Under the pieces are notes generated by a model. The model was given only the letters and a program-made list of their open reading frames with translations. It did no database searches and was not told the DNA's origin. A program made the position numbers and the translations under genes. Shown here one piece after another: positions 15,537 through 23,933 of a DNA stretch of 64,000 bases. The stretch covers positions 1 to 64,000 of the forward strand of contig CANFRV010000014.1 in assembly GCA_947449575.1 (NCBI GenBank). Reading direction: 5' to 3'. This stretch comes from Flavobacteriales bacterium (GTDB lineage: Bacteria > Bacteroidota > Bacteroidia > Flavobacteriales_D > Crocinitomicaceae). Positions within the stretch are counted from its first letter, which is position 1. Each line of letters begins with the position of its first letter.

Positions 15537-16076
15537 ATGAAGAAATTGAAATCAATTTTATTAAATGCTCTATCATGGTCATTATTTATTTTGTGTTTGA
15601 GTTCATGTAATCAAGCTGAGAATGAAATTAAAAGAGAATGTCCTGATTGTAAAATTGAGGAAATTGAAGGAACACAATTATTAATTACGACTAACACCGA
15701 AGGGTTGGCTAATTTCTATGATACTAAAAATCATTCTTTTATGCTTTCTGATTGGATAGAGGCGAAATATTCACCGGGAATAATCTTTGATGATATTACA
15801 ATTACCATTGATGGTCAAGAAATTTTTCTATTCAAGGATGATTTTACTAAAATTTCTGATAGTTATATCCAACAAAAGCTAGCAGCGAAAAACAAAGAAG
15901 AATCTAATGACTCACAAAATTCATCAGGTAGTTCTAATAGTTATTGTTCTAAACATAGTAAAATGTATCGCACAGGAGAGTCCTGTTCAAAATGTAAAAC
16001 TGAGGATTCTGATTCACAAAATGAAAGTGAAGATGATGGTCTAGAAGAATTTAGACGCAGAGCAAGTCATCTTTAA
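15537..16076 (+). CDS. Putative lipoprotein with cysteine pairs
   Basis: The product is 179 residues. The leader ends SLFILCLSSCNQ, a lipobox with the lipidated Cys at about residue 24. CPDCKIEEIEGTQLLI follows directly. The central part is a beta-rich domain of about 80 residues. The C-terminus has CSKHSKMYRTGESCSKCK, a possible second zinc site, then an acidic serine-rich tail. The family is not recognised. It sits 140 bp after the kinase pseudogene, in the position the lipoprotein at 12315 occupies relative to the intact kinase, but the two are not similar in sequence. Confidence 0.65.
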   Translation: MKKLKSILLNALSWSLFILCLSSCNQAENEIKRECPDCKIEEIEGTQLLITTNTEGLANFYDTKNHSFMLSDWIEAKYSPGIIFDDITITIDGQEIFLFKDDFTKISDSYIQQKLAAKNKEESNDSQNSSGSSNSYCSKHSKMYRTGESCSKCKTEDSDSQNESEDDGLEEFRRRASHL

Positions 16077-16099
16077 ATTAATAATTTACACTTTTAATT

Positions 16100-16684
16100 A
16101 TGAAAACAAAGTATGTTAAAATTTATTCCACAGCTATGCTAATTGGAATCTTTACTTTTCTTGCATCGAGCAGTGGTGAAAATTCATCAAATAGTTCGAA
16201 TGAAGAACAAGACTTAACTGAGTATTACAAAAATTTTGATTTAAAAGAGTCAAAAGAAAAAGACATAAATAATATTATCGATATTTTCGGCAAAGATGGG
16301 AAAATTACGAGCAGGAATTCTGCAAAATATCTTCGAGGAACAATTTACGACTTAAAAGATGTGGAATGTTTTGCTGAGATTGAGCTATTTAAGAATGGTA
16401 AATTTATCTATAAAACAAGTTCAATGTCAGAAAAAGAAGGCAAGTGGAGTATAGCAGACAAGGCATATGATCTAAATATGCCTCAAGACTATTGTTGTAG
16501 TGAAACAAATTTTATAACATTAAAATTTCAATTAGATGGGCAAGTTGATAAAGCGCTACTTATAATTGATGATAAATATGGCCCAATGCTCTGCTGCTCA
16601 GATAATGAATATTCTTTTAATTCCTCTAATAATGAACCAGAGTTAAGGGATTTAGTTAACAGCAATATCTTTTTTGTACCATAA
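16100..16684 (+). CDS. Shared-leader exported protein 3
   Basis: The product is 194 residues. The leader MKTKYVKIYSTAMLIGIFTF and LASSSGENSS is a diverged version of the leaders at 13641 and 14235. A charged linker precedes a beta-rich domain with NGKFIYKTSSMSEKEGKWSI, again resembling the first strands of a lipocalin-like barrel. YCCSE and MLCCSD contain adjacent cysteine pairs that could form disulphides or bind metal. The family is not recognised. It lies 23 bp after 15537 and is probably in the same transcript. Confidence 0.65.
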   Translation: MKTKYVKIYSTAMLIGIFTFLASSSGENSSNSSNEEQDLTEYYKNFDLKESKEKDINNIIDIFGKDGKITSRNSAKYLRGTIYDLKDVECFAEIELFKNGKFIYKTSSMSEKEGKWSIADKAYDLNMPQDYCCSETNFITLKFQLDGQVDKALLIIDDKYGPMLCCSDNEYSFNSSNNEPELRDLVNSNIFFVP

Positions 16685-16799
16685 AAATAAATGAATTTGG
16701 TATAGTATTAGAAAGTGGAAATTAGATGTCGAAAATCTATTTCAAAATGAAATTATGAATTTCTTTTTGACTGATTTCCAAAAAATAAAATTATATATT

Positions 16800-17102
16800 A
16801 TGAAATTAAATCTATTCGGTTTTCTACTAATTTTCACTTTTAGTTGTCAACAACAAAAGAAATCAGAGGTAATAAAAACTTATCCCCCATACATAATTGA
16901 AAGTTTTACGAAGGGTTGTACTAAGGATGCTCAAGATAATATTGAGCAAACTCTATTATGTTCTTGTTTAATTGAGAAAATTCAAGAAGAATACCCAATA
17001 GACACTTATCTTAAAATCGGGGAAAACGGAAGTGGCAAGGAGTGGGATAAGCTTCAAGATTTCATGCTCAAAACAGGAAAGAAATGCCTAACAAAAGAAT
17101 AA
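16800..17102 (+). CDS. Small putative lipoprotein
   Basis: The ATG at 16800 is preferred to the in-frame ATG at 16755 because it begins a good lipoprotein leader (MKLNLFGFLLIFTFSC, Cys16). The mature part is about 84 residues. It has four cysteines (CTKDAQ, LLCSCLIEK, KKCLTK) placed as in small helical lipoproteins stabilised by disulphides. Its function is unknown. It is in the run of exported-protein genes behind the kinase pseudogene. Confidence 0.6.
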   Translation: MKLNLFGFLLIFTFSCQQQKKSEVIKTYPPYIIESFTKGCTKDAQDNIEQTLLCSCLIEKIQEEYPIDTYLKIGENGSGKEWDKLQDFMLKTGKKCLTKE

Positions 17103-17195
17103 AACAATGGACTATCTATGTATCAACTGGAAATAACATAAGATGGAATCCATATTTTCTTGTATTGAAGATAACTTTTTTAAAAATCAAAAAAC

Positions 17196-17322
17196 ATGAA
17201 TAAAAAAGACACTACAAACTTTGCCTATTGTGCGATGAGTTATAATTTTTCGTACAATGTCATTTACCTGTTCAGGAAAAATGAGTGAGCCAGAAATTAA
17301 AGTAGATCCCGGCAGTATTTAA
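17196..17322 (+). pseudogene. Decayed lipoprotein leader
   Basis: No intact gene lies between 17103 and 17342. The sequence after ATG 17196 reads, with one frame change, KKTLQTLPIVR, a stop, then VIIFRTMSFTCSGKMSEPEIKVDPGSI. This looks like a lipoprotein leader (SFTC as lipobox) with a short mature part. An open 21-codon frame remains at 17257-17322. I take it as a broken small lipoprotein gene. Confidence 0.35.
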
Positions 17323-17342
17323 ATAAAATAATCAATTAAAAT

Positions 17343-17747
17343 ATGAGTAAAATGTTCAATAATTCATCACATGATAGCATTTTTACATGGATAAAAAATG
17401 TTATCAACTTTAAGCCATGGTATTTTTTATTTTTAATCTCAGCAATAATAGGTTCATCATTTTGGACACTTCTTTGTTGTTTTTTACCATCAGTAAAATT
17501 AACATATGAACAAGAGGGAATTACAGGTTTTTTTAATTGGGAAGGATTAATGATTCTACTTTTTTTTATTGTTCCTTTTGTTTTATCTGTTTTTGCAGCA
17601 ATTAAAATGTTAGGTCACTTACTTAGTGGCAACCCTTACCCAGGCGGTGAGAGCCCCTATGGAGTTATTCCTATCTTCTCATTGGTTTTTTATTTAGTTG
17701 TAACCTGCTATATATTTTACATGTATTATAACTTTTTAACTATTTGA
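17343..17747 (+). CDS. Small integral membrane protein
   Basis: The product is 134 residues with three membrane segments (about 28-47, 66-88, 107-128). A loop SGNPYPGGESPYG lies between the second and third. The family is not recognised. It is followed after 14 bp by a DUF2752 gene; the two are probably co-transcribed and may form a membrane complex. There is no signal peptide separate from the first membrane helix. Confidence 0.6.
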   Translation: MSKMFNNSSHDSIFTWIKNVINFKPWYFLFLISAIIGSSFWTLLCCFLPSVKLTYEQEGITGFFNWEGLMILLFFIVPFVLSVFAAIKMLGHLLSGNPYPGGESPYGVIPIFSLVFYLVVTCYIFYMYYNFLTI

Positions 17748-17761
17748 AATTAACCTGACAA

Positions 17762-18154
17762 GTGGAATATGTTTTATCAAGAAAATTAATAATCATTTCA
17801 ATTTTAATCATACAAGTATTATTTATATGCTTTATCGTTATAAATTTTGGTACTTATATTTTTATTAGTACATCTCAAAGCTGCGGATATAAATCAATCA
17901 CAGGTTACAATTGTTCTAGCTGCGGAAATACGCGAAGTGTAATTTCTTTTTTTAAGGGATCTTTTGGAAAAAGCTATTCCTTTAACTACGTTGGTTTTTT
18001 CATTTCATTGTGTTTTTGTTTGGATGGCTTAATTGGAATTGTTTCATTTTTCGTTAAAAGAATTGTGATTTTAAGAATTAAATTTGTATTATTTGCATTA
18101 GCTTTTATTTTAATGTTATCCTCTTTTAGATGGGTTCATTTAAATTATTTTTAG
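17762..18154 (+). CDS. DUF2752 membrane protein
   Basis: The product is 130 residues, started by GTG at 17762, the first possible start after the upstream stop. CGYKSITGYNCSSCGNTRSV is the DUF2752 signature: a conserved Cys, then a CxxCGxTR motif at the membrane face. Three hydrophobic segments surround it. Biochemical function is unknown; in other Bacteroidota these genes often sit beside TM2-type membrane genes, as here with the membrane protein at 17343. It is the last gene of the 10-kb bracketed block. Confidence 0.75.
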   Translation: MEYVLSRKLIIISILIIQVLFICFIVINFGTYIFISTSQSCGYKSITGYNCSSCGNTRSVISFFKGSFGKSYSFNYVGFFISLCFCLDGLIGIVSFFVKRIVILRIKFVLFALAFILMLSSFRWVHLNYF

Positions 18155-18174
18155 TTAAACCTACTTTTACCATT

Positions 18175-18195
18175 CTTACCCAAAAGTGGGGTAAG
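18175..18195 (+). terminator. Weak hairpin after the DUF2752 gene
   Basis: CTTACCC at 18175-18181 pairs perfectly with GGGTAAG at 18189-18195 around a 7-base loop. It is 20 bp after the stop codon. The T-run after it is short (TTTC), so termination may be inefficient. Confidence 0.4.
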
Positions 18196-18308
18196 TTTCA
18201 GGTTTCTTGATCTTTTGTTGACGTAATAATTTTTTTGTGCTAACTTGAAAGAAAAATTTTCAAAAGACTTACTTTAGATAGTAGCAAAATGATAAGTGTC
18301 TGTGAAAA

Positions 18309-18434
18309 CGAATTTACCTAATGGAATTTATTTGATAACAATTACAGAAGGACAAAATAGATATACTCAAAAATTCGTAAAGGAATAATGCAGTGCGAAA
18401 GTAGGTCAAATTAATGAGAGGGACTTGGCGGTTA
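18309..18434 (+). pseudogene. Direct repeat, right copy: stranded T9SS tail of the esterase gene
   Basis: 18311-18388 encodes NLPNGIYLITITEGQNRYTQ and KFVKE with a stop, the last 25 residues of the esterase at 7039 with one residue changed, and the next 45 bp also match. It has no start and no body, so it is a fragment left by duplication. It joins directly to the transposase remnant at 18435. With 8156-8280 it brackets the block 8281-18308. Confidence 0.88.
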
Positions 18435-18675
18435 AAAGAAATGAATTTATCAAGTTCTAATTGCTGCACAAAACCATCCACAAACCGCAAAGTATTTTCC
18501 TTTTCAATAAATTCTTCTATACTACGCATCTGAATTTGAAACCAATCTTGAACACTTAAATAACTCATGCTTATGGATTTATTTTAAATAAACAGAAGAA
18601 TATTTGGAGGTAGTTTTAATCCTTTTATTACTATATTTATGAACTGAATAGTGTTGGTTTTTTTTACAGACTGAC
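18435..18675 (-). mobile_element. Element copy E with IS1182-like transposase N-terminus
   Basis: On the minus strand, ATG at 18568 begins MSYLSVQDWFQIQMRSIEEF and continues IEKENTLRFVDGFVQQLELDKF, then the frame passes into the esterase-tail repeat. This is the N-terminal (DUF772-type) region of IS1182/IS5-supergroup transposases. Everything after about 44 residues is lost. Upstream of the ATG, 18569-18675 is the same right end found in copies A-D, ending CAGACTGAC. This copy identifies the origin of the MITE-like units. It ends 28 bp before the gene at 18704. Confidence 0.7.
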
Positions 18676-18703
18676 TAAATGTGCAATTATAATTTGGAAT
18701 AAT

Positions 18704-19405
18704 ATGGGACAATACTCGAAAATTCTTAGTGAGAAAACAGAGGACGAATTAAAAGAAATAATTAATTCAATTACAACTTATACAGGCGAATTTATTGACG
18801 ATTATCTTGCTGAATTAGACACGAGAAGAATGTTGTGGGATATGAAATTTTTACTCAGTGGTAAGGATTTGATCACTCTTACAATCAAACTTGAATCTAT
18901 TTCAAATCCAAAATATTTGAATCTACTAAAACGTGAATTGGAAATACGTGGTTTAGAGGAAAATTACGAACAACAGAAAATGGGCTTTGTAATAGTAGAT
19001 TCAAAAACAGAAGGTAAAAAATCAAATAATTGGGTTTATGGTGGTATCATTGCCTTCATGCTTTTCGCATCATTCCTTTATAAGAAATTAAATAAACCAA
19101 CAAAGCAAGACTTTGAAAATAAAATAAACGTTCCATCAATTAATAATCCAACTATAGACTATAATCAAAAGCTTCCTGCTGACAATTCCACAGGCACAAG
19201 TTACGAATTACGGCCTTCCAAAATAGATTTTGATTTGGCCGAAATCACCACCAAAAAAAAACTAGAAATCAAGCTGCCAAAAATAAATAATAAAATGTCT
19301 GACTTCGCAAAGCCTCCTAAGTTTGATGAGATATTGAGGAATTACGAAATTCATAACAATTTGAATGAGGGATTTCACAAAATACTAGATACTATGTCGA
19401 AGTAA
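18704..19405 (+). CDS. Membrane-anchored protein of unknown function
   Basis: The product is 233 residues. Residues 1-95 are charged and helical (YSKILSEKTEDELKEIINSI...), one membrane segment spans about 109-125 (WVYGGIIAFMLFASFLY), and the C-terminal 105 residues are polar and extended, probably periplasmic. A first half inside the cell and a second half outside would suit a signal or scaffold role. No known family is recognised. The gene begins 28 bp after element copy E and ends 21 bp before the transglutaminase-like gene, so the two are likely one unit. Confidence 0.65.
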   Translation: MGQYSKILSEKTEDELKEIINSITTYTGEFIDDYLAELDTRRMLWDMKFLLSGKDLITLTIKLESISNPKYLNLLKRELEIRGLEENYEQQKMGFVIVDSKTEGKKSNNWVYGGIIAFMLFASFLYKKLNKPTKQDFENKINVPSINNPTIDYNQKLPADNSTGTSYELRPSKIDFDLAEITTKKKLEIKLPKINNKMSDFAKPPKFDEILRNYEIHNNLNEGFHKILDTMSK

Positions 19406-19426
19406 TTCTAATTAATTTAATATTCA

Positions 19427-20953
19427 ATGAAAATATTAGTTCTAATAACATTCTTTTCTTTTGGTTATTTGTTTGGTCAGAAGACTATTTCTGACACCAT
19501 TAAAATTGATCGATTAACTGACCAAGAGGTGAGAGAAATGATCAGAAGATGCTGGCCAAATGTAAAAGATACTATTTACTATAGCGATTATTTGAATGGT
19601 ACTAAGATTAATTACGCAAGGTATTCGTCTTTCTTGGATAGCACCAATGGAAAATATGGTCCAGTGACTATTTATGATATTAGTGAGACCGAGAAAAGTT
19701 CAAGTTTTGGTATTCAATCAGAAAAAAGATTTAAACAAAAAGAGATTTATCAGTTAGTATCGCCCTATAAATTAATCCTGTTCGAACGAACAGAAGAAAA
19801 AAATGGCACTTCGATAAAAAGAAAACTGGAAAAAAATGGCAAATACTACATATGTAGTTTTGACAACAGTAAATTCATTAAGACAGATACTCTTTTTGAT
19901 TTTGATTATTCCTTAAATGATGATTGGGCAAAATTTTGGTTTCAAATTGATACAACAGCATCAATTAATAGTGTTTTAGAAACAAGAAAGAATTTGAATT
20001 ATGAAACATTTGAATTCGAACCAAACTACACAACACTTATTTCAAGAGAAGAAAAACTGATAAATGGCGTTCGAAAAAAATTGACCAAAACCAAGTGTAC
20101 TAATGTAAATGTTGAAAATATTCAAATTACAGACGAATTCCTAACAGTAGTTGAACAAAGAATTGGAGATATCTACGTACATGTTATTGAAGACAAAGAG
20201 AAGGCTCTTAATTTTGAGTCACAGCTTGATCTGGCTTTATTTTATTTAATTCCAGTTGATATAAAATTCTGCGAGAGGATGAAACTCCCTAGTAATAAGG
20301 ATATTTCAAATGTAATTTTTGAAATTATTGGAAATACAAATCCTTTTGATACCACATTACAACAATTATTCTTCAGCCAAAATGGCAAGAATTACATGGA
20401 AATAAAAGCCCAGCCAAATTATATTTCCGAGGCTAACGAATTTGAAATTAGTGAGAATTTGAAAGAAACAGATTTTTACCCAATTAACGATCCTGAAATA
20501 ATTAGAATGGCTGAAAATGCTACTAAAGGGATTCATTCAAAAAGAAAAAAAATAGAGCTATTGATGAACTTCGTTAACAGCTACATTATATATTCAAAAG
20601 ATGATTATTCTCAGTGGCATATAAGTATTTATGAGATTATCAAAACAAGAAATGGAGTATGTGCCGATTATGCTGAATTATTTACCACATTGGCTAGATC
20701 CATTGGTTTATCGTGCAAAACGATTGGAGGCTATGCCCTCGACCCTGAAAATGGTTGCCTCATAGGACATGCTTGGAATGAAGTTGAGATAAAAGGCAAG
20801 TGGTATGGTGTTGATCCCACTTGGAACAAATGGTTACCGACTTTTTCACATTTCAAAGAGAATGATTTACGCAGTTCATATAATGATAATTTTTATATAC
20901 TAAGTCTAAAAAGTATTACTTATGCTACAGGAGAAGTTTTAAAATTTGATTAG
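19427..20953 (+). CDS. Exported transglutaminase-like protein
   Basis: The product is 508 residues with a signal peptide at 1-17 (FGYLFGQ). The C-terminal 130 residues are a transglutaminase/protease-like (TGc) domain: Cys about 412 in NGVCADYAELFTTLARSIGL, His about 447 in GHAWNEVEI, and Asp about 463 in WYGVDPTWN. The triad is complete, so hydrolase or acyltransfer activity is plausible. The N-terminal 350 residues are not recognised. It probably acts in the periplasm. It follows 18704 at 21 bp. The gap behind it (20954-21237) holds only the R2 repeat copy at 21096. Confidence 0.8.
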   Translation: MKILVLITFFSFGYLFGQKTISDTIKIDRLTDQEVREMIRRCWPNVKDTIYYSDYLNGTKINYARYSSFLDSTNGKYGPVTIYDISETEKSSSFGIQSEKRFKQKEIYQLVSPYKLILFERTEEKNGTSIKRKLEKNGKYYICSFDNSKFIKTDTLFDFDYSLNDDWAKFWFQIDTTASINSVLETRKNLNYETFEFEPNYTTLISREEKLINGVRKKLTKTKCTNVNVENIQITDEFLTVVEQRIGDIYVHVIEDKEKALNFESQLDLALFYLIPVDIKFCERMKLPSNKDISNVIFEIIGNTNPFDTTLQQLFFSQNGKNYMEIKAQPNYISEANEFEISENLKETDFYPINDPEIIRMAENATKGIHSKRKKIELLMNFVNSYIIYSKDDYSQWHISIYEIIKTRNGVCADYAELFTTLARSIGLSCKTIGGYALDPENGCLIGHAWNEVEIKGKWYGVDPTWNKWLPTFSHFKENDLRSSYNDNFYILSLKSITYATGEVLKFD

Positions 20954-21095
20954 GTGCGTATCTCAGCACCTATACTCCACCGGAATTTCATTTTCAACAA
21001 ATTTCAATTATATCTAAGACTCGGCGATAGTATAGTACACAACTTTGGACATAACTTTGGACGTAACTTCTCACCATAAATCTCACTCCATTACA

Positions 21096-21147
21096 GGGGT
21101 AAATCGGGGAAATTTAAATTTTGTTTCGAAATTTAAATCACAACAAC
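21096..21147 (+). repeat. Dispersed short repeat family R2, copy 2
   Basis: GGGGTAAATCGGGGAAATTT followed by AAATTTTGTTTCGAAATTTA and a CACAACAAC end resembles 2381-2439. GAAATTTAAA facing TTTCGAAATTTAAATC gives it a hairpin form. It lies in the 284-bp gap between the transglutaminase-like and Fic genes, which holds nothing else I can name. Confidence 0.4.
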
Positions 21148-21237
21148 ATTGAACGATTTATAAAGGAAAATTCAAAGATTTAAAGTATTTTTGATGTACT
21201 ATTTTTAGATGTCTAATACTGAATTTTCAACTATTTT

Positions 21238-21807
21238 ATGAAAAACATAGATAAAAAAAGTTTAGAAAATGCCTACCGCTTGTTTGATACAGACGATATT
21301 AACAAAATCGAAGTTGGTACAACCAAAGGTTTGAAAGACATTCATCTATATTTGTTTAACGGACTATATGATTTTGCAGGTCAAATTCGCTTAAAAAACA
21401 TATCAAAAGGTGGTTTTAGATTCGCAAATGCATTGTATTTGAATGAAATTTTGATCAAGATTGAGCAAATGCCCGAAAATACATTTGAAGAAATAGTAGC
21501 CAAATATGTCGAGATGAATATTGCTCATCCATTTATGGAAGGAAATGGGCGAACAATGCGTATTTGGCTTGATTTACTCCTAAAAAATAAATTGAAAAAT
21601 TTAGTAAACTGGCAATTTATAGATAAATCGCTTTATTTACAGAGTATGGAAAGAAGTCCTATTAACGACCTGGAATTAAGAACCTTACTTTATGCTAATT
21701 TAACAGATGACATTAACAATAGAGAAGTTATCTTTAAGGGAATAGAACAATCTTATTATTATGAAGGTTACCAAAAAGATGATGATGATGACGATGAAGA
21801 AGAATAA
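21238..21807 (+). CDS. Class III Fic-domain protein AMP-transferase
   Basis: The product is 189 residues. [12 protein letters not shown] at 97-108 is the Fic active-site loop with catalytic H97 and the phosphate-binding GNGR. These enzymes usually transfer AMP from ATP to a hydroxyl side chain of a target protein. SYYYEG at 172-177 fits the (S/T)xxxE(G/N) inhibitory motif, and its place at the C-terminus makes this a class III (NmFic-like) enzyme that is self-inhibited. The length agrees with that class. The last ten residues are a run of Asp and Glu. No separate antitoxin gene is needed or seen. The target is unknown. Confidence 0.9.
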   Translation: MKNIDKKSLENAYRLFDTDDINKIEVGTTKGLKDIHLYLFNGLYDFAGQIRLKNISKGGFRFANALYLNEILIKIEQMPENTFEEIVAKYVEMNIAHPFMEGNGRTMRIWLDLLLKNKLKNLVNWQFIDKSLYLQSMERSPINDLELRTLLYANLTDDINNREVIFKGIEQSYYYEGYQKDDDDDDEEE

Positions 21808-21970
21808 TTAACAGTCCAACAAAATTCATAAACTCTATAAAATAATTGTAAAAACGTAATAAGCTTTGTGCCCACAGCAGCGCCCAAAACATACCCAAAT
21901 TGGGCGAAAGAAACCAGATGCAATGCAAAATTGGCGTATCCGTCAAAATTAAATAATCCCTCTAAAAAAA

Positions 21971-22555
21971 ATGAAAGCAGTAAAAATCATACTCGTAATA
22001 ATCTTAATAGCGTTTGTATTGGTCCAACTCTATTTTATAATTGCTCAAAGAAATATTGAAACATATCCGTATGTGGTCAAAAAAAAATATGACCGATTTG
22101 AAATCAGAAGTTATGAAGCTACTCTATTTACATCCGTCAAACTTTCTACAAAAGGATATAAAAATTCTTCAAGCAAAGGCTTCTCGATTTTAGCAGGATA
22201 TATTTTTGGAAATAATGAAAGAAATGAAAAAATTTCCATGACTTCCCCCGTCTCAATGTCATTAGAGGATTCCACAACAATGATGTTTATGGTACCGAAG
22301 AAATTGAATAAGGACATGCTTCCAAAGCCGAATCAACCAAGTATAGAATTTAAGGAAGTGCCTGCAAAACTAATTGCTGCGATCAGTTTTAGCGGTTGGG
22401 CAAATGACACTAAAATAGAAAACTATAAACAGGAATTAAAAGCGGCTTTAGATGCTGAAGGGATACCGTATACTAACAAATTTTATTTTTATGGTTACAA
22501 TGCACCTTATGAAGTTTTTAATCGAAAAAATGAGGTCATAGTTGAATTGCAATAA
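21971..22555 (+). CDS. SOUL-family heme-binding-type protein
   Basis: The product is 194 residues. An N-terminal membrane anchor (residues 5-25) is followed by a SOUL domain: VVKKKYDRFEIRSYEATLF, then GFSILAGYIFGNN, then KISMTSPVSM and the C-terminal YFYGYNAPYEVFNRKNEV. Family members bind heme or other tetrapyrroles, although the binding residue is not conserved across bacteria. The protein would face the periplasm. It is a single gene in the plus-strand run and has no obvious partner. Confidence 0.88.
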   Translation: MKAVKIILVIILIAFVLVQLYFIIAQRNIETYPYVVKKKYDRFEIRSYEATLFTSVKLSTKGYKNSSSKGFSILAGYIFGNNERNEKISMTSPVSMSLEDSTTMMFMVPKKLNKDMLPKPNQPSIEFKEVPAKLIAAISFSGWANDTKIENYKQELKAALDAEGIPYTNKFYFYGYNAPYEVFNRKNEVIVELQ

Positions 22556-22662
22556 AATGCGCTTCACAAATAATAAGAAATTCCAACGGTCAATAAAAAA
22601 ACGACTTAATTGAGAAAAGAATATGATAAATTTGTCAACTCAAAATAAAGAAAAAATAAAAA

Positions 22663-23295
22663 ATGAATATAACAATCATCGGAGCCTCGGCTGGAATAGG
22701 ACTTGAAACAGTAAAAAGAGGATTAAATAGAAAACATTCGATAACGACACTTTCCCGATCTGAAATTGAAATAGAAGAGAAACAATCGGTAAAAATGATC
22801 CTTGGTGATGCAACGAATAAAGCTGACCTTGTAAATGCAATCCAAAACGCGGATGCTCTAATTATAACATTGGGGACTGGCAAGAATATGAAAGCTACTA
22901 CCCTTTTTTCAGATTTTGCAAAATTAATTGTGGAAATACATGAGGAGAACAAAATAGATATTCCATTTATTTTTGTTACAGGATTTGGAACTGGAGAAAG
23001 TAAAAATTATGTTTCGTGGCTTGTAAGGCTGTTTTTAAAATACTTTTTAAAAGACGTGTATGCGGACAAAGCTAAAATGGAAGAAATAATCACTAATTCA
23101 ACTATGAATTGGACAGTTGTGCGACCAGGAAGACTATTAGACAAGGAATTGACAGAAAAATACCGTATTGAAAACAAATTATTCAAAGGAATTAATATAG
23201 GTGGAATTAATAGAGCGGATGTAGCAGACTTTTTAATCAAACAAGCAGAAAAACAAACTGAATTAAAAAAGTACGTTGCAATAGCTGAAAAATAG
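22663..23295 (+). CDS. NAD(P)-binding oxidoreductase (atypical SDR, BVR-B/NmrA-like)
   Basis: The product is 210 residues. IIGASAGIGLETVKRGL is the glycine-rich dinucleotide-binding turn, LGDAT is the strand contacting the adenine, and TVVRPGRL is the conserved segment of biliverdin-reductase-B-like atypical SDRs. The lack of a YxxxK pair also fits that group. The substrate is unknown; such proteins often reduce flavins or quinones. It is transcribed alone and is followed immediately by R2 repeat copy 3. Confidence 0.8.
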   Translation: MNITIIGASAGIGLETVKRGLNRKHSITTLSRSEIEIEEKQSVKMILGDATNKADLVNAIQNADALIITLGTGKNMKATTLFSDFAKLIVEIHEENKIDIPFIFVTGFGTGESKNYVSWLVRLFLKYFLKDVYADKAKMEEIITNSTMNWTVVRPGRLLDKELTEKYRIENKLFKGINIGGINRADVADFLIKQAEKQTELKKYVAIAEK

Positions 23296-23340
23296 GGGGA
23301 CTTGTATAATTTTGTTGCGATTTCAATTCACAGAGGAAAA
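23295..23340 (+). repeat. Dispersed short repeat family R2, copy 3
   Basis: Starting at the stop codon of the previous gene, GGGGGA, then TATAATTTTGTTGCGATTTC and AATTCACAGAGGA match the second half of 2381-2439. The hairpin arms are not kept in this copy. Confidence 0.4.
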
Positions 23341-23411
23341 TGAAAAGAATTATATCTATTAAAACTTAAAGTGCTTAACTGGGATTGAGGACGAAAAAAA
23401 ACTCGACAATT

Positions 23412-23867
23412 ATGATAAAGGGATTATACGAAACTCATTTATATGTTTCCGACATTAAAAAATCTATCGAATTTTACAAAAATGTATTAAAACTTGAGGA
23501 ATGTTATTTTGAAGAAGAAAGAAAAGCAGGCTTTTTTTGGATAGGTAAAAGTAAGCAAGCAATGCTTGGACTTTGGGAAAAGCCTAAAGAAAATATTGAT
23601 ATTAGACATTTTGCTTTTGAATGTGAAACAGAATTCATATTAAAAGAATCAGTTGACTTTCTAAATTCACATAATTTAAAACCTCGAAACTTTTTGAATA
23701 ATGGCATTGAGGAACCAATGGTATTTGCTTGGATGCCCGCTATTTCAATATATTTTAACGACCCTGATGGACATTCGTTGGAGTTTATTTCCATTTTGGA
23801 GGGTGAATCCAAACCTGAAAATGGAATTTTAACCTATGACAAATGGTTAGAACTTGAGCAAAAATAA
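23412..23867 (+). CDS. VOC-family (glyoxalase/bleomycin-resistance fold) protein
   Basis: The ATG at 23412 is preferred to the in-frame TTG at 23385 because MIKGLYETHLYVSDIKKSIEF is the normal first strand and helix of this fold. The product is 151 residues, one pair of beta-alpha-beta-beta-beta modules. Candidate metal ligands are H in ETHLYV, H in IRHFAFE and E in GHSLEFISI. Function ranges from lyase to dioxygenase to antibiotic binding, and the sequence does not decide which. It is the only gene between the R2 repeat and the inverted repeat at 23934. Confidence 0.85.
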   Translation: MIKGLYETHLYVSDIKKSIEFYKNVLKLEECYFEEERKAGFFWIGKSKQAMLGLWEKPKENIDIRHFAFECETEFILKESVDFLNSHNLKPRNFLNNGIEEPMVFAWMPAISIYFNDPDGHSLEFISILEGESKPENGILTYDKWLELEQK

Positions 23868-23933
23868 AAAAATAAAGGTTAGAAATCAAAAGTTTACGAA
23901 TAAAGTAGGAAAAGTATGATTGGTTGAAAACGA

